From Thioalkalivibrio sp. (GTDB lineage Bacteria > Pseudomonadota > Gammaproteobacteria > Ectothiorhodospirales > Ectothiorhodospiraceae), in NCBI GenBank assembly GCA_007119005.1, contig SKQM01000238.1, forward strand, positions 1 to 9,307: DNA of 9,307 nucleotides, read 5' to 3'. A program made the translations under genes and the position numbers. Under the pieces are notes generated by a model that made no database searches, was not told where the DNA came from, and saw only the letters and a list, made by a program, of their open reading frames with translations. The first letter of the stretch is position 1. Each line of letters begins with the position of its first letter. This document shows, in pieces, positions 1 to 9,273 of this stretch.

Positions 1-301
1 ACCCAGCCCCGTAGTCGGCGAGCCCTCTCGGCGATCGGGCGTTGGTGCAAACCCATCGGCCAGAGGGCTGGCCTCCTACAGCGAGGCACCCAGCCCCGTG
101 GGAGGCGAGCCCTCTCGGCGATCGGGCGTTGGTGCAAACCCTTCGGCCAGAGGGCTGGCCTCCTACAGCGAGGCACCCAGCCCCGTGGGAGGCGAGCCCT
201 CTCGGCGATCGGGCGTTGGTGCAAACCCATCGGCCAGAGGTTGGCCTCCTACAGCGAGGCACCCGGCCCTGTAGCAGGGCAACCCTCTCGCCGATCGGCG
301 A
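1..301. repeat. 87-bp tandem array of inverted REP-like palindromes (BIME-like)
   Basis: Three tandem units (1-87, 88-174, 175-260) and a partial fourth (261-301) are nearly identical. Each unit holds a forward REP arm (11-36, 98-122, 185-209, 271-296) and an inverted REP arm (55-79, 142-166, 229-252), separated by a conserved linker containing GTTGGTGCAAACCC. Read outward, arms start with GTAG (GTGG in forward arms 2 and 3). The inverted arms then carry GGCCAG-CCCT-CTGGCC, a perfect 6-bp hairpin with a 4-nt loop. Forward and inverted arms are also complementary to each other at about 21 of 25 positions, so one unit can fold as two small hairpins or one long one. GTAG-headed imperfect palindromes are the hallmark of REP elements moved by RAYT (TnpA-REP) transposases. 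No such gene is in the window. The array lies directly 3' of the frd operon, where REPs can stabilise or end transcripts. The last unit has decayed most. Confidence 0.85.
288..301 (-). terminator. Perfect 14-bp palindrome just after frdB, possible 3' end of frdCAB mRNA
   Basis: TCGCCGATCGGCGA is its own reverse complement and begins two bases after the frdB stop codon on the minus strand. It is formed by the tail of the last forward REP arm. No T-run follows, so it is not a classical intrinsic terminator. Together with the REP hairpins beyond it, it could act as a 3' stabiliser or a Rho-assisted end. The palindrome itself is directly visible; the role is inference. Confidence 0.35.
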
Positions 302-303
302 CG

Positions 304-1077
304 TCAGCGTGACGGAAACACGGCTACCCGCAGCATCTTCCGCCGCATGAAGGCGATCTGGGTCTGCAGGTCCAGGTCTTTCGGGCAGACGTCGTGACAA
401 CCCAGCAGGCTCATGCAACCGAAAACCCCGTTGTCGTCGCCGATCAGTTCGTAGTAGTCGTCATCAGAGCGCTGATCGCGGGGGTCCAGCCTCAACCGGG
501 CAATCTTGTTCAGGCCCACCGCACCCACGAAATCCTCTCGCATGCGAGCGGTGCCGCAGGCGGCCAGGCAGCAGCCGCATTCGATACAGCGCTCGAGCTC
601 GTAGATCTGCTCGGCCAGCTCCGGCTCCATGCGCTCCTCAAGCTGTCTGAGATCCACCTCGGAGGACGTGTGTATCCAGGCCTCGAGCCGCTCGCTCATG
701 CCTCGCATCCACTTGCCCGTGTTCACCGACAGGTCGCCGATCAGCTCGAAAAACGGCAACGGCGCCAGCGTGATCCGCTCGCCGAGGCTGCTGGTCAGCG
801 TGCGGCAGGCCAGTCCCGGACGACCGTCAATCAGCATCGCGCAGCTGCCGCAGATCCCGGCCCGGCACACGAAGTCGAACTGCAGCGACGGGTCCTGATG
901 ATCGCGGATGTCGTTCAGCGCCACGAACAGCGTCATGCTCGGGGCTTCGTCGATTTCGAAGGTCTGCAGATGCGGGCGGCTTTCCGGGTCCTGCGGGTTG
1001 TACCGCAGGATGTTGATCTTCAGCCGGCGGGCCGCGGCGCCCGCGTCGGCCCCATGCCCTTCCCCGTTCCCCTTCAT
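304..1077 (-). CDS. frdB: Fumarate reductase / succinate dehydrogenase iron-sulfur subunit
   Basis: This is the 257-residue electron-transfer subunit of a quinol:fumarate or succinate:quinone oxidoreductase. It carries electrons between the FAD of FrdA and the haems of FrdC on the cytoplasmic face of the membrane. The [2Fe-2S] ligands are C71, C76, C79 and C91 (CRAGICGSC then C). The C-terminal ferredoxin domain has CIECGCC with C164, C167, C170 and C174, then C221, C227 and C231 followed by Pro. That fits one [4Fe-4S] cluster (C164, C167, C170, C231) and one [3Fe-4S] cluster (C174, C221, C227). The DYYELIGDD and HDVCPK segments match the Wolinella succinogenes FrdB I remember. It is about 18 residues longer than that protein, through an Ala/Gly-rich N-terminus before the conserved [10 protein letters not shown]. 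The ATG overlaps the frdA stop as ATGA, and a GGAGAGG Shine-Dalgarno lies 5 nt upstream (1083-1089). It is the last gene of the operon. Confidence 0.95.
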   Translation of the reverse strand: MKGNGEGHGADAGAAARRLKINILRYNPQDPESRPHLQTFEIDEAPSMTLFVALNDIRDHQDPSLQFDFVCRAGICGSCAMLIDGRPGLACRTLTSSLGERITLAPLPFFELIGDLSVNTGKWMRGMSERLEAWIHTSSEVDLRQLEERMEPELAEQIYELERCIECGCCLAACGTARMREDFVGAVGLNKIARLRLDPRDQRSDDDYYELIGDDNGVFGCMSLLGCHDVCPKDLDLQTQIAFMRRKMLRVAVFPSR

Positions 1078-3056
1078 GGCAGCCTCTCCGTCAGGCGTTC
1101 GTTGCGACCCCGGTACTTCTCCGGCAGCAGGGACTCGTATTCCATCAGCGCCTCCTGGCGCCGGAAGCGGTCCGCTTCACTCAGCCCACCCGCGATCTGC
1201 TCGACCTCCTGCACACGACTCTCGGTATCGGGGTGATCGACGTGATTGCGTGCGCCGTAGCCGCGAAAACCGGGAGGCAACTCCATTGCGTTCACGTCGA
1301 TATCCTCGTAGTCCAGCGTCGGCAGCTCGCTGGCCTCGTCCGGCCAGGTCGCGAGGGTACGCTTCAGCCAGTCACGATCGTTGCGTTGCGGGAAGTCTTC
1401 GCGGAAGTGTGCGCCCCGGCTCTCGGTCCGCAGCAACGCACCCTGGGCCACGCACAACGCGATCTTGAGCATCTTCTGAACGCGGTACGCGGCGACGAGT
1501 TCGGGATTCGCACCGCGCGTCCGGGTCCGGACGGCGATGTTGCGGCTGCGCACCAGCAACTCCCGGAGCTCGGTTACCGCCGCCTCCAGCTCCTCGCCGG
1601 TTCGGAAAATGCCGACCTTGTCCATCATCACGCTTTCCATCCGTTCACGCAGCTCGGTGGCGCTCTCGCCCTCGCTGCGCCCGAGCAGCTCGTCCAGTCG
1701 CTGCTGTTCACGCTTGACGAAGCTGCGCACCAGGTCCGACCGCACGCTGACCTCCCCGGCTTCGGACTCGCAGAAGTCGGCGATGAACTCCGCGACGATC
1801 ATCCCCGCGACCACGGTCTCGGCCACGGAATTGCCGCCGAGACGATTGAAGCCGTGCAGGTCCCAGCAGGCGGCCTCGCCACAGGAGAACAGGCCCTTCA
1901 GGGTCGGGCTCTGGCCCGTGTGATCGGTCCGGATGCCACCCATCGAGTAATGCTGTGTCGGTCGCACCGGAATCCAGTCGGTCACCGGGTCGATACCCAG
2001 GAAGTACTCGCAGATGTCCTTCACCTCGCGAAGGTTCTTCTCGATGTGCGCGCGGCCGAGCCCGGTGATATCCAGCCACAGGTGGTCGCCGTAGCGCGAA
2101 GGAACACCCTTGCCCTTGCGCATGTGCTCGGTCATGCGCCGCGACACCACGTCGCGCGACGCGAGTTCCTTTTTCTCGGGCTCGTAGTCGGGCATGAAGC
2201 GGTGGCCGTCGACATCGCGCAGCACGCCGCCGTCTCCCCGGCAGCCCTCGGTGGTCAGGATGCCCGCGGTGATGATCGCGGTCGGATGGAACTGCACGGC
2301 CTCCATGTTGCCCAGCGTCGCGACCCCGGTTTCCAGCGCGAGCGCGATCCCCGTGCCTTCGCAGATGATCGCGTTGGTCGAGACCTTGTAAATGCGGCCA
2401 TAGCCACCGGTCGCGATCGTGGTGGCCTTCGCCAGGTAGGCGGTGAGTTCGCCCGTGATCAGGTCGCGCACCACCGCACCGTGGCAGCGCCCGCCATCGT
2501 GAATCAGCGCCAGCGCCTCCTGCCTCTCCAGCACCGGGATCCCGTGCGCGATGGTCTGGTCGCCGAGCGCATAGAGCATGGTGTGGCCGGTGCCGTCCGA
2601 GGTATAGCAGGTGCGCCATTTCTTGGTACCGCCGAAGTCACGCGCGGTAATCAACCCATGGGCGTCGTCCGTCTCCGTGATGGTGATCTTCTGCGCGTTC
2701 ACCACCGACTCGCGGTCGCCGCGCGCCACCCGGCTCCAAGGCACACCCCAGGCCGCCAGTTCGCGGACCGCCTTGGGCGCGGTATTCACGAACATGCGCA
2801 CCACCTGCTGGTCGGCGCCCCAGTCGCTGCCGCGAACCGTGTCCTCGAAATGCACGTCCTCGTTGTCACCCGCCCCCATCGCGTTGTTGCCGAGGCTGGC
2901 CTGCATGCCGCCCTGAGCGGCGACCGAGTGCGAGCGCTTCGCGGGAACGAGGCTCAGAATCAGGACATCGAGCCCGCGCCGCTTCACGCCGACCGCCGTA
3001 CGCAGCCCGGCGAGCCCGCCACCGATCACCAGCACGTCCGTGTAAACGACCTTCAT
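1074..3056 (-). CDS. frdA: Fumarate reductase / succinate dehydrogenase flavoprotein subunit
   Basis: This 660-residue catalytic subunit interconverts fumarate and succinate at a covalently bound FAD. The N-terminal dinucleotide fold shows IGGGLAG (residues 11-17). [10 protein letters not shown] follows with H43, the residue that carries FAD in the family. Active-site residues are present: H257 (QFHPT), R301 (ELASRD), the proton-shuttling arginine, H369 (TQHYSMGG) and R405 (HGFNRLGG). Length and residue numbering agree closely with Wolinella FrdA (656 residues) as I remember it. An open frame extends upstream to 3221, but that part reads antisense-like and lies inside frdC. The start at 3056 is preferred because GGAGGT lies 6 nt upstream (3063-3068) and the ATG overlaps the frdC stop as ATGA. 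The family is clear. Which direction the enzyme runs in the cell, and so frdA or sdhA, is not settled by sequence. Confidence 0.96.
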   Translation of the reverse strand: MKVVYTDVLVIGGGLAGLRTAVGVKRRGLDVLILSLVPAKRSHSVAAQGGMQASLGNNAMGAGDNEDVHFEDTVRGSDWGADQQVVRMFVNTAPKAVRELAAWGVPWSRVARGDRESVVNAQKITITETDDAHGLITARDFGGTKKWRTCYTSDGTGHTMLYALGDQTIAHGIPVLERQEALALIHDGGRCHGAVVRDLITGELTAYLAKATTIATGGYGRIYKVSTNAIICEGTGIALALETGVATLGNMEAVQFHPTAIITAGILTTEGCRGDGGVLRDVDGHRFMPDYEPEKKELASRDVVSRRMTEHMRKGKGVPSRYGDHLWLDITGLGRAHIEKNLREVKDICEYFLGIDPVTDWIPVRPTQHYSMGGIRTDHTGQSPTLKGLFSCGEAACWDLHGFNRLGGNSVAETVVAGMIVAEFIADFCESEAGEVSVRSDLVRSFVKREQQRLDELLGRSEGESATELRERMESVMMDKVGIFRTGEELEAAVTELRELLVRSRNIAVRTRTRGANPELVAAYRVQKMLKIALCVAQGALLRTESRGAHFREDFPQRNDRDWLKRTLATWPDEASELPTLDYEDIDVNAMELPPGFRGYGARNHVDHPDTESRVQEVEQIAGGLSEADRFRRQEALMEYESLLPEKYRGRNERLTERLP

Positions 3057-3850
3057 GGCGTGACCTCCATGCGTCCAGCCTGTGGTGGCGATTCCTGCAG
3101 CCAAGTGGGCACGTAGCGTTCTCCGTACTGGTCGCGGTGTTCTATCCCGATCTTGATGTAGGTGCCGAGCGACGCGAATCCGAGCAGGAGAAAGAACACG
3201 ATGAAGCCGCGCATCAACCACTTCAGCCGGCGCCGTCCGATCACCGGATCACGTGCAGGCAGCCAGCCCCACTTGACCCCGACGCGGTAGGAGCCCACGG
3301 CTGCGTGAAGCACCGCGGTGACCAGCAGAAGCACGTACAGCGGCCACATCCACTCGCTGACCACGCGGTCGGATGAGGCATAGGGCCCGATGTTGCCGGG
3401 CTGCGAGATCATCGTGTAGAGGTGCACCGACGCGAGAAAGAACAGCGCGAACCCGGTGTATACCTGAATCCACCAGAGGCTGGTGTCTTCGTGGTGCATC
3501 AGCTTCTGGTGATCGCGGTACACACGGTACTGACGGTATGTGATCGGGATCTTGCGCACCGCGAGGACCGCGTGCAGCACCAGAATGGTCAGGATGAACA
3601 GCGAGAACAGGGTGATGATGATCGGATACGGTGTGCCGAAGACGTAGTAGCCCTCGAAGAACATCGTCACGCGATACATCGCGTCCTTGCCCAGCAGGAT
3701 CGAGGCCTCGGCAAACAGGTGCACCCAGAGAAAAAGGGCCAGAAACAGCCCCGAAGCACTTTGCAGAAAGTCCAGCCGTGCCGGCCAGAGTCTGCCATCC
3801 CGGCGCTTTGTCAGCGCCGCACCAACCGCCAGATCATTCAGATTGCCCAT
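3053..3850 (-). CDS. frdC: Dihaem cytochrome b membrane anchor of fumarate reductase (Wolinella type)
   Basis: This 265-residue integral membrane subunit carries two b haems and the quinone site and anchors FrdAB. There are five predicted membrane helices at about 31-52, 77-98, 128-148, 169-190 and 210-231. The four axial haem histidines H44, H93, H143 and H182 fall at exactly the numbers known for Wolinella FrdC. E66, required there for menaquinol oxidation, is conserved (FFEGYY). The block SEWMWPLY followed by VKWGW places it in the dihaem, single-anchor (type B) family, not the two-anchor E. coli FrdCD type. The notable difference is V180 where Wolinella has the E-pathway glutamate E180, two residues before H182. 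The start at 3850 has AGGTGG 4 nt upstream (3855-3860). It is the first gene of the operon, and its stop overlaps frdA. Confidence 0.94.
   Translation of the reverse strand: MGNLNDLAVGAALTKRRDGRLWPARLDFLQSASGLFLALFLWVHLFAEASILLGKDAMYRVTMFFEGYYVFGTPYPIIITLFSLFILTILVLHAVLAVRKIPITYRQYRVYRDHQKLMHHEDTSLWWIQVYTGFALFFLASVHLYTMISQPGNIGPYASSDRVVSEWMWPLYVLLLVTAVLHAAVGSYRVGVKWGWLPARDPVIGRRRLKWLMRGFIVFFLLLGFASLGTYIKIGIEHRDQYGERYVPTWLQESPPQAGRMEVTP
3063..3068 (-). promoter_or_regulatory. Strong Shine-Dalgarno of frdA inside the end of frdC
   Basis: GGAGGT on the minus strand ends 6 nt before the ATG at 3056. It decides the frdA start against an upstream extension to 3221. It sits within the last codons of frdC, and stop and start share ATGA, which fits translational coupling of C and A subunits. 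Confidence 0.85.
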
Positions 3851-3917
3851 CAGCCCACCTGTCGTTTGGGGAACGAGTCAAAGGCGACGGGCCGGCGAAA
3901 GACAACCCGACCGGTCC

Positions 3918-3923
3918 ATACTA
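3918..3923 (-). promoter_or_regulatory. Candidate -10 of the frdCAB promoter
   Basis: TAGTAT on the minus strand matches TATAAT at four of six bases; the overlapping CATAGT (3920-3925) scores the same. Either places a transcription start near 3911-3913, about 60 nt before the frdC ATG. No good -35 is visible, as is usual for promoters activated from about -41.5. The site is weak alone and is supported mainly by its distance from the FNR-like box. Confidence 0.3.
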
Positions 3924-3946
3924 TGAGCGGACCATGCGGACGGGTA

Positions 3947-3960
3947 TTGATCCATGTCAC
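3947..3960 (-). promoter_or_regulatory. FNR/ANR-like box upstream of frdC
   Basis: The minus strand reads GTGAC-ATGG-ATCAA. This matches 8 of the 10 defined bases of the FNR consensus TTGAT-N4-ATCAA, with one half-site perfect. Its centre is about 40.5-42.5 bp from the start site implied by the -10 candidates, the class II activator position. This would make frdCAB oxygen-regulated, as is normal for fumarate reductases. No FNR gene is in the window. CRP-family sites are short, so a chance match is possible. Confidence 0.4.
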
Positions 3961-3967
3961 GAGGGGT

Positions 3968-3993
3968 GGACCGGCTGCCGATCGCAGCCGTCC
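3968..3993. terminator. Strong hairpin between ppk2 and frdC, possible ppk2 terminator
   Basis: An inverted repeat pairs GGAC-GGCTGC with GCAGCC-GTCC around a 5-nt GATCG loop. That gives 10 base pairs with one bulged G. On the minus strand it starts 12 nt after the ppk2 stop codon and lies 8 nt before the FNR-like box. There is no T-run on either strand, so classical intrinsic termination is not shown. It may insulate the frd promoter from ppk2 read-through. Confidence 0.45.
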
Positions 3994-4005
3994 TGGCCCC
4001 GCAGG

Positions 4006-4920
4006 TCACGCCGTGAACCGCCCCTCACGCAGCATCTGGGCATTCATGATCTCGAGCTCGTGCGCGCCGGAGACGACGACATTGAGATCGGGGACGAAAT
4101 CGAGATTCGGGTCGAGGCGGTCGTAGGGCACCGAGTTCAGGATCACCTTCATCGCATTGAGCCGGGCCTTGGCCTTGTCGTTCGACCGGATGATCGTCCA
4201 CGGCGCCCAGGAGGTATGCGTCTGGCGCAGCATCTCGTACTTCTGGTGGGTGAAGTCGTCCCACCGGTCCTGGGCCTGCACGTCGATCTCCGACAGCTTC
4301 CACTGGCGCAGGGGGTCGGTCTTGCGGCGTTCGAACCGCCGGGCCTGCTCGTCCTTGGTCACGCTGAAATACAGCTTGATCAGAATCGTGCCCTGCCGGA
4401 CCAGATCCTTCTCGAAGCCGACCACGCCGTGCATGAAGTTCTCGTATTCCTCGGGTGTGCAGAAACCGAACACCGGTTCGACCATCGCCCGGTTGTACCA
4501 GCTGCGGTCGAACAGCACCTGCTCGCCGCCGCGCGGGAACTGCTCCACGTAACGCTGGAAGAACCACTGCGTCCGCTGGTGCTCGGTCGGCTTGCCCAGC
4601 GCGACCACCCGGTAGTGTTTCTCGTTCATGTAGCGCGTGACCCGCCGGATCGTGCCTCCCTTGCCGGCTGCATCGCGCCCTTCGAACAGAATGATCATCC
4701 GCTGCTGCGTCGCTTCCAGGTGCTTCTGCATCCGGATGAGTTCCGCCTGGTAGGGCTTGAGCCTCTGCTCTTCCCGACGGCGCACGACCGCGCTGCGCGT
4801 CGCGCGCTTCAGGTCCGCGAGCGATTTGCGCAGCTCCGAACGCTCGTTCAGAAGATCATCGACCGATACCGTCGGCGCCTCCTGCCGCACCGCGTCCCGC
4901 CGGGCTGTTCTTTCCGTCAT
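4006..4920 (-). CDS. ppk2: Polyphosphate kinase 2 (class I-like, single domain)
   Basis: This is a soluble P-loop kinase of the PPK2 family, about 304 residues. Enzymes of this family transfer phosphate between polyphosphate and nucleoside diphosphates, regenerating ATP or GTP. Numbered from this start, Walker A is GRDAAGKGG (81-89) and Walker B is LFDRSWYNRA (136-145). An arginine-rich lid, RRFERRKTDPL, lies at about 194-204, followed by QWKLSEID. One domain of this length fits class I PPK2. Exact nucleotide preference cannot be read from the sequence. An upstream ATG at 4941 would add seven residues. The 4920 ATG is preferred because GAGGGGGGAG lies just before it, while 4941 has no useful Shine-Dalgarno and lies too close to a possible -10 at 4951-4956. 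The peptidase gene ends 42-63 bp upstream in the same direction, so the two may be co-transcribed. Confidence 0.93.
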   Translation of the reverse strand: MTERTARRDAVRQEAPTVSVDDLLNERSELRKSLADLKRATRSAVVRRREEQRLKPYQAELIRMQKHLEATQQRMIILFEGRDAAGKGGTIRRVTRYMNEKHYRVVALGKPTEHQRTQWFFQRYVEQFPRGGEQVLFDRSWYNRAMVEPVFGFCTPEEYENFMHGVVGFEKDLVRQGTILIKLYFSVTKDEQARRFERRKTDPLRQWKLSEIDVQAQDRWDDFTHQKYEMLRQTHTSWAPWTIIRSNDKAKARLNAMKVILNSVPYDRLDPNLDFVPDLNVVVSGAHELEIMNAQMLREGRFTA

Positions 4921-4950
4921 GGCTCCCCCCTCGTTTGTCATTATTCGTAA

Positions 4951-4956
4951 AGTATA
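4951..4956 (-). promoter_or_regulatory. Candidate -10 element for ppk2
   Basis: TATACT matches five of six -10 bases and stands out in a short AT-rich patch between the peptidase gene and ppk2. It implies a start site near 4944, leaving a leader of about 24 nt before the ATG at 4920. No matching -35 is seen 16-18 bp upstream. A 5-bp hairpin, GGCCG-GCTT-CGGCC, lies just upstream. The promoter is therefore only plausible. Confidence 0.3.
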
Positions 4957-4983
4957 GCCTGCGGCCGAAGCCGGCCTGCGCCA

Positions 4984-5715
4984 TCACGACTCCGTCAACG
5001 TGAGGAGGATGTCCGCATACCAGGCGCAGTTGAGTCCGAGGGCTTCATCGAGCACCAGGTCGCGCGTACCCACATCGATCCGGGAGGAATGCACACCCAG
5101 CAGCATCCACGGCAGGGCGCCATGGGCGGGGCCCGGACTGGGTGCGCGCATCACCACGGGCGCTCCGCTGGTCCCCCGGTGGGTGCGGGCGTCGGTGAGA
5201 AAATAGCCCTGGCCCTGGAAACGCAGTCCGAACGACGACGCGACCGCGGCCTGGCGGACCACGGGCATGTGGTGCAGCGTATCGTGGAAACCTAGCGGAA
5301 AGCCGACCACCAGCAGCGACGTGCCGACTTCCACCTGGTCCGACGGGTTCAGCAGATGCTCAGGCGTGAAGGCGCAGTAGTGGGTCGTCGCGGGCAATAC
5401 GCCCCGTTCCAGTTCGATCACCGCCACGTCGATCTCGCCCGCCTTGTCCAAGGCCTGGCGCCAGAGACTCTGGCCGTGCCGGTACAGCGGAATCGAGAAC
5501 CCCGTGGACCGTGCCAGATTGGCCGCGTCGGTGTGCAGTTCGATCTCGATCCGGTTCGGAAAATGCTGGCTGGGCTCGTCGAACATCACGTGCCGGCTGG
5601 TGACCAGGAACAGCCGTTGCCCGCGTGCGAAGAAAAAGCCACTGGCGTTGGTCAGCAGCAACTGCTGGTCGAAGGTCGAGATCCTTGCGGCGGTCAGCAA
5701 CAGGGGTTCAATCAT
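4984..5715 (-). CDS. Trypsin-like serine peptidase, no signal peptide
   Basis: This 243-residue protein has the chymotrypsin-fold (S1-like) triad in the expected order: H42 in TSRHVM, D96 in EIDVAVIEL and S183 in GTSGAPVV. The N-terminal SGFFFARGQRLFLVTSRHV strand pattern, VVGFPLGF at about 136-143 and LLGVHSS at about 205-211 also fit the fold. There is no signal peptide and no PDZ or membrane domain, unlike DegP/HtrA. A cytoplasmic, stand-alone protease is the simplest reading. Substrate and role are unknown. The ATG at 5715 is preceded by GAGAGGT about 8 nt upstream. It is followed by ppk2 on the same strand. All three catalytic residues are intact, so activity is plausible. Confidence 0.82.
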   Translation of the reverse strand: MIEPLLLTAARISTFDQQLLLTNASGFFFARGQRLFLVTSRHVMFDEPSQHFPNRIEIELHTDAANLARSTGFSIPLYRHGQSLWRQALDKAGEIDVAVIELERGVLPATTHYCAFTPEHLLNPSDQVEVGTSLLVVGFPLGFHDTLHHMPVVRQAAVASSFGLRFQGQGYFLTDARTHRGTSGAPVVMRAPSPGPAHGALPWMLLGVHSSRIDVGTRDLVLDEALGLNCAWYADILLTLTES

Positions 5716-5822
5716 GAATGCGGACCTCTCACGGGGCTGGGCCGATGAGTCCGGGCGGATCCCGTCGCCTGACCGGGCCAGGTCTGAGCGGAACGTCTCC
5801 GCGCGCCACGGATCTCAGTTGC
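5716..5822. other. Divergent intergenic region with no clear promoter
   Basis: This 107-bp stretch lies between the start codons of the peptidase (minus) and the small membrane protein (plus). It should hold both promoters but is GC-rich, and I see no convincing -35/-10 pair. One small inverted repeat, GCGGA-ACGTC-TCCGC, lies at 5788-5802. A plus-strand open frame begins at 5718, but its Gly/Ser/Pro-rich sequence does not look like protein. Confidence 0.4.
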
Positions 5823-5966
5823 ATGGACATCCCACTGCTCATCCTTGGGGCCTTGCTGGTCGCCACCCTGACCGCATTCTTCACGGGGATCCTGCCCTAC
5901 CCCATTGGCTGGATCATCCTGAGCGCGGCCGTCATCGGACGGCTGCTGTATCTCAAGAGCCGCTGA
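5823..5966 (+). CDS. Small two-helix membrane protein, 47 residues
   Basis: From the ATG at 5823 the product is 47 residues with two hydrophobic segments, at about 3-22 and 27-43. They are joined by a Gly-Pro-Tyr-Pro turn (TGILPYPIGW), and the protein ends in a basic tail, LKSR. Positive-inside reasoning suggests that the C-terminus faces the cytoplasm. It is not a domain I can name. The open frame runs back to 5718, but the preceding 35 residues are low-complexity and of opposite character, so the inner ATG is preferred. No strong Shine-Dalgarno is visible before it. It is the only plus-strand gene in the window and converges on the gene ending at 6053. The coherent hydrophobic pattern argues that it is real. 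Confidence 0.55.
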   Translation: MDIPLLILGALLVATLTAFFTGILPYPIGWIILSAAVIGRLLYLKSR

Positions 5967-6052
5967 GGGCGGCGGGCGGTGTTCATCCTGGCTGCGCGGA
6001 TCGCCGAGCAAGGCCCGAGGACCTCGGTGCGCGGCGGGGCCGGCTGAGTGCA
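5967..6052. other. Convergent intergenic gap with a short palindrome
   Basis: The gap lies between the ends of the small membrane protein (plus) and the 119-residue gene (minus). CCGAG-GAC-CTCGG at 6015-6027 can form a 5-bp hairpin on either strand and could serve as a bidirectional terminator. No T-run follows, so support is weak. Confidence 0.3.
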
Positions 6053-6412
6053 TCACCGGGTTCGACCCTCGCGCAGATAGCGGGAGAAAGGCAAGGTCAC
6101 CACACGGCCCTGCATCGCGATTTCGAGCAGGTGCTCGAACCGCTCGCTGTCGTCCGTCGAGTCGTTCGCGACCACCAGCCAATCGCTCGACCGCAACTGC
6201 AGACGGACGCCATCGACGAGGGCGTTCGGCTCCTCGGGCGACACGATGTACAGCGGACATTCCTCGTAGCGCTGGATCTCGCTGATGCCAACCACCCACT
6301 CGGGTGCACCGAAGTGCGTGATGGCGTGGACCCGTGCCGGATCGCCGTGGCCGAAGCGGGCGGCATCAGACGGATGAATTTCCGGTAGCGGGAAGAGACG
6401 GATGAACCCCAT
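6053..6412 (-). CDS. Protein of unknown function, 119 residues
   Basis: I do not recognise this protein. It is soluble-looking, mixed alpha/beta in character and has no signal peptide or membrane segment. A central stretch, CPLYIVSPEEPNALVDGVRL (53-72), reads like beta strands. A charged helix, DDSERFEHLLEIAMQGR, lies at about 87-103, and the C-terminus is basic (SRYLREGRTR). There are three histidines in the first 33 residues and one cysteine, C53; no metal site is obvious. It starts 49 bp after the stop of the P-type ATPase on the same strand, so co-transcription is possible. The ribosome site is weak (TAGG before the ATG). Two other open frames cover the same DNA, but their composition is repetitive and Arg/Gly/Pro-rich, and this frame has the most protein-like sequence. 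Confidence 0.55.
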   Translation of the reverse strand: MGFIRLFPLPEIHPSDAARFGHGDPARVHAITHFGAPEWVVGISEIQRYEECPLYIVSPEEPNALVDGVRLQLRSSDWLVVANDSTDDSERFEHLLEIAMQGRVVTLPFSRYLREGRTR

Positions 6413-6461
6413 TTGGGCCTATCGAGGGACTGGGCCTGGCGGCAGGATAACCGAAACCGGG

Positions 6462-9203
<2,742 letters not shown>

Positions 9204-9258
9204 ACGGGTCACCATCGGCTGCGCGAGCTCGGGCGGTTTTCCGGGCCACTGGGTCAAA

Positions 9259-9273
9259 CTGCCTGATCGGCAG
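9259..9273. other. Short inverted repeat upstream of the ATPase gene
   Basis: CTGCC-TGATC-GGCAG forms a perfect 5-bp inverted repeat with a 5-nt centre, 55-70 bp before the chosen start. It could be an operator or chance. No clear promoter is visible in 9204-9307, and the window ends here, so the upstream region is incomplete. Confidence 0.25.

Noticed and set aside
1..301. CRISPR array
   Set aside because: The intervening segments are as conserved as the rest of the unit, the period is 87 bp, and there are no unique spacers or cas genes.
42..350. A 102-codon open frame through the tandem repeats, with a 29-residue period
   Set aside because: It is open only because 87 is divisible by three. 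The last unit loses a base and the sequence is explained by REP palindromes.
1233..3116. A 627-codon plus-strand open frame opposite frdA
   Set aside because: Same antisense artefact: no domain, skewed composition, and the minus frame has all catalytic residues of the flavoprotein.
3057..3221. N-terminal extension of frdA by 55 residues
   Set aside because: It lies wholly inside frdC and is Arg/His-rich. A strong Shine-Dalgarno and the ATGA overlap support the start at 3056.
3631..4950. A 439-codon plus-strand frame opposite frdC and ppk2
   Set aside because: It crosses two clear genes and their intergenic region. Its composition is shadow-like.
5718..5822. N-terminal extension of the small membrane protein
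   Set aside because: Gly/Ser/Pro-rich with no hydrophobic character, and it would start 3 bp from the peptidase start codon on the opposite strand.
5712..6299. A 195-codon minus-strand frame spanning the convergent region
   Set aside because: Low-complexity Arg/Gly/Pro/Asp-rich sequence. It overlaps the small membrane protein gene and the better 119-residue frame.
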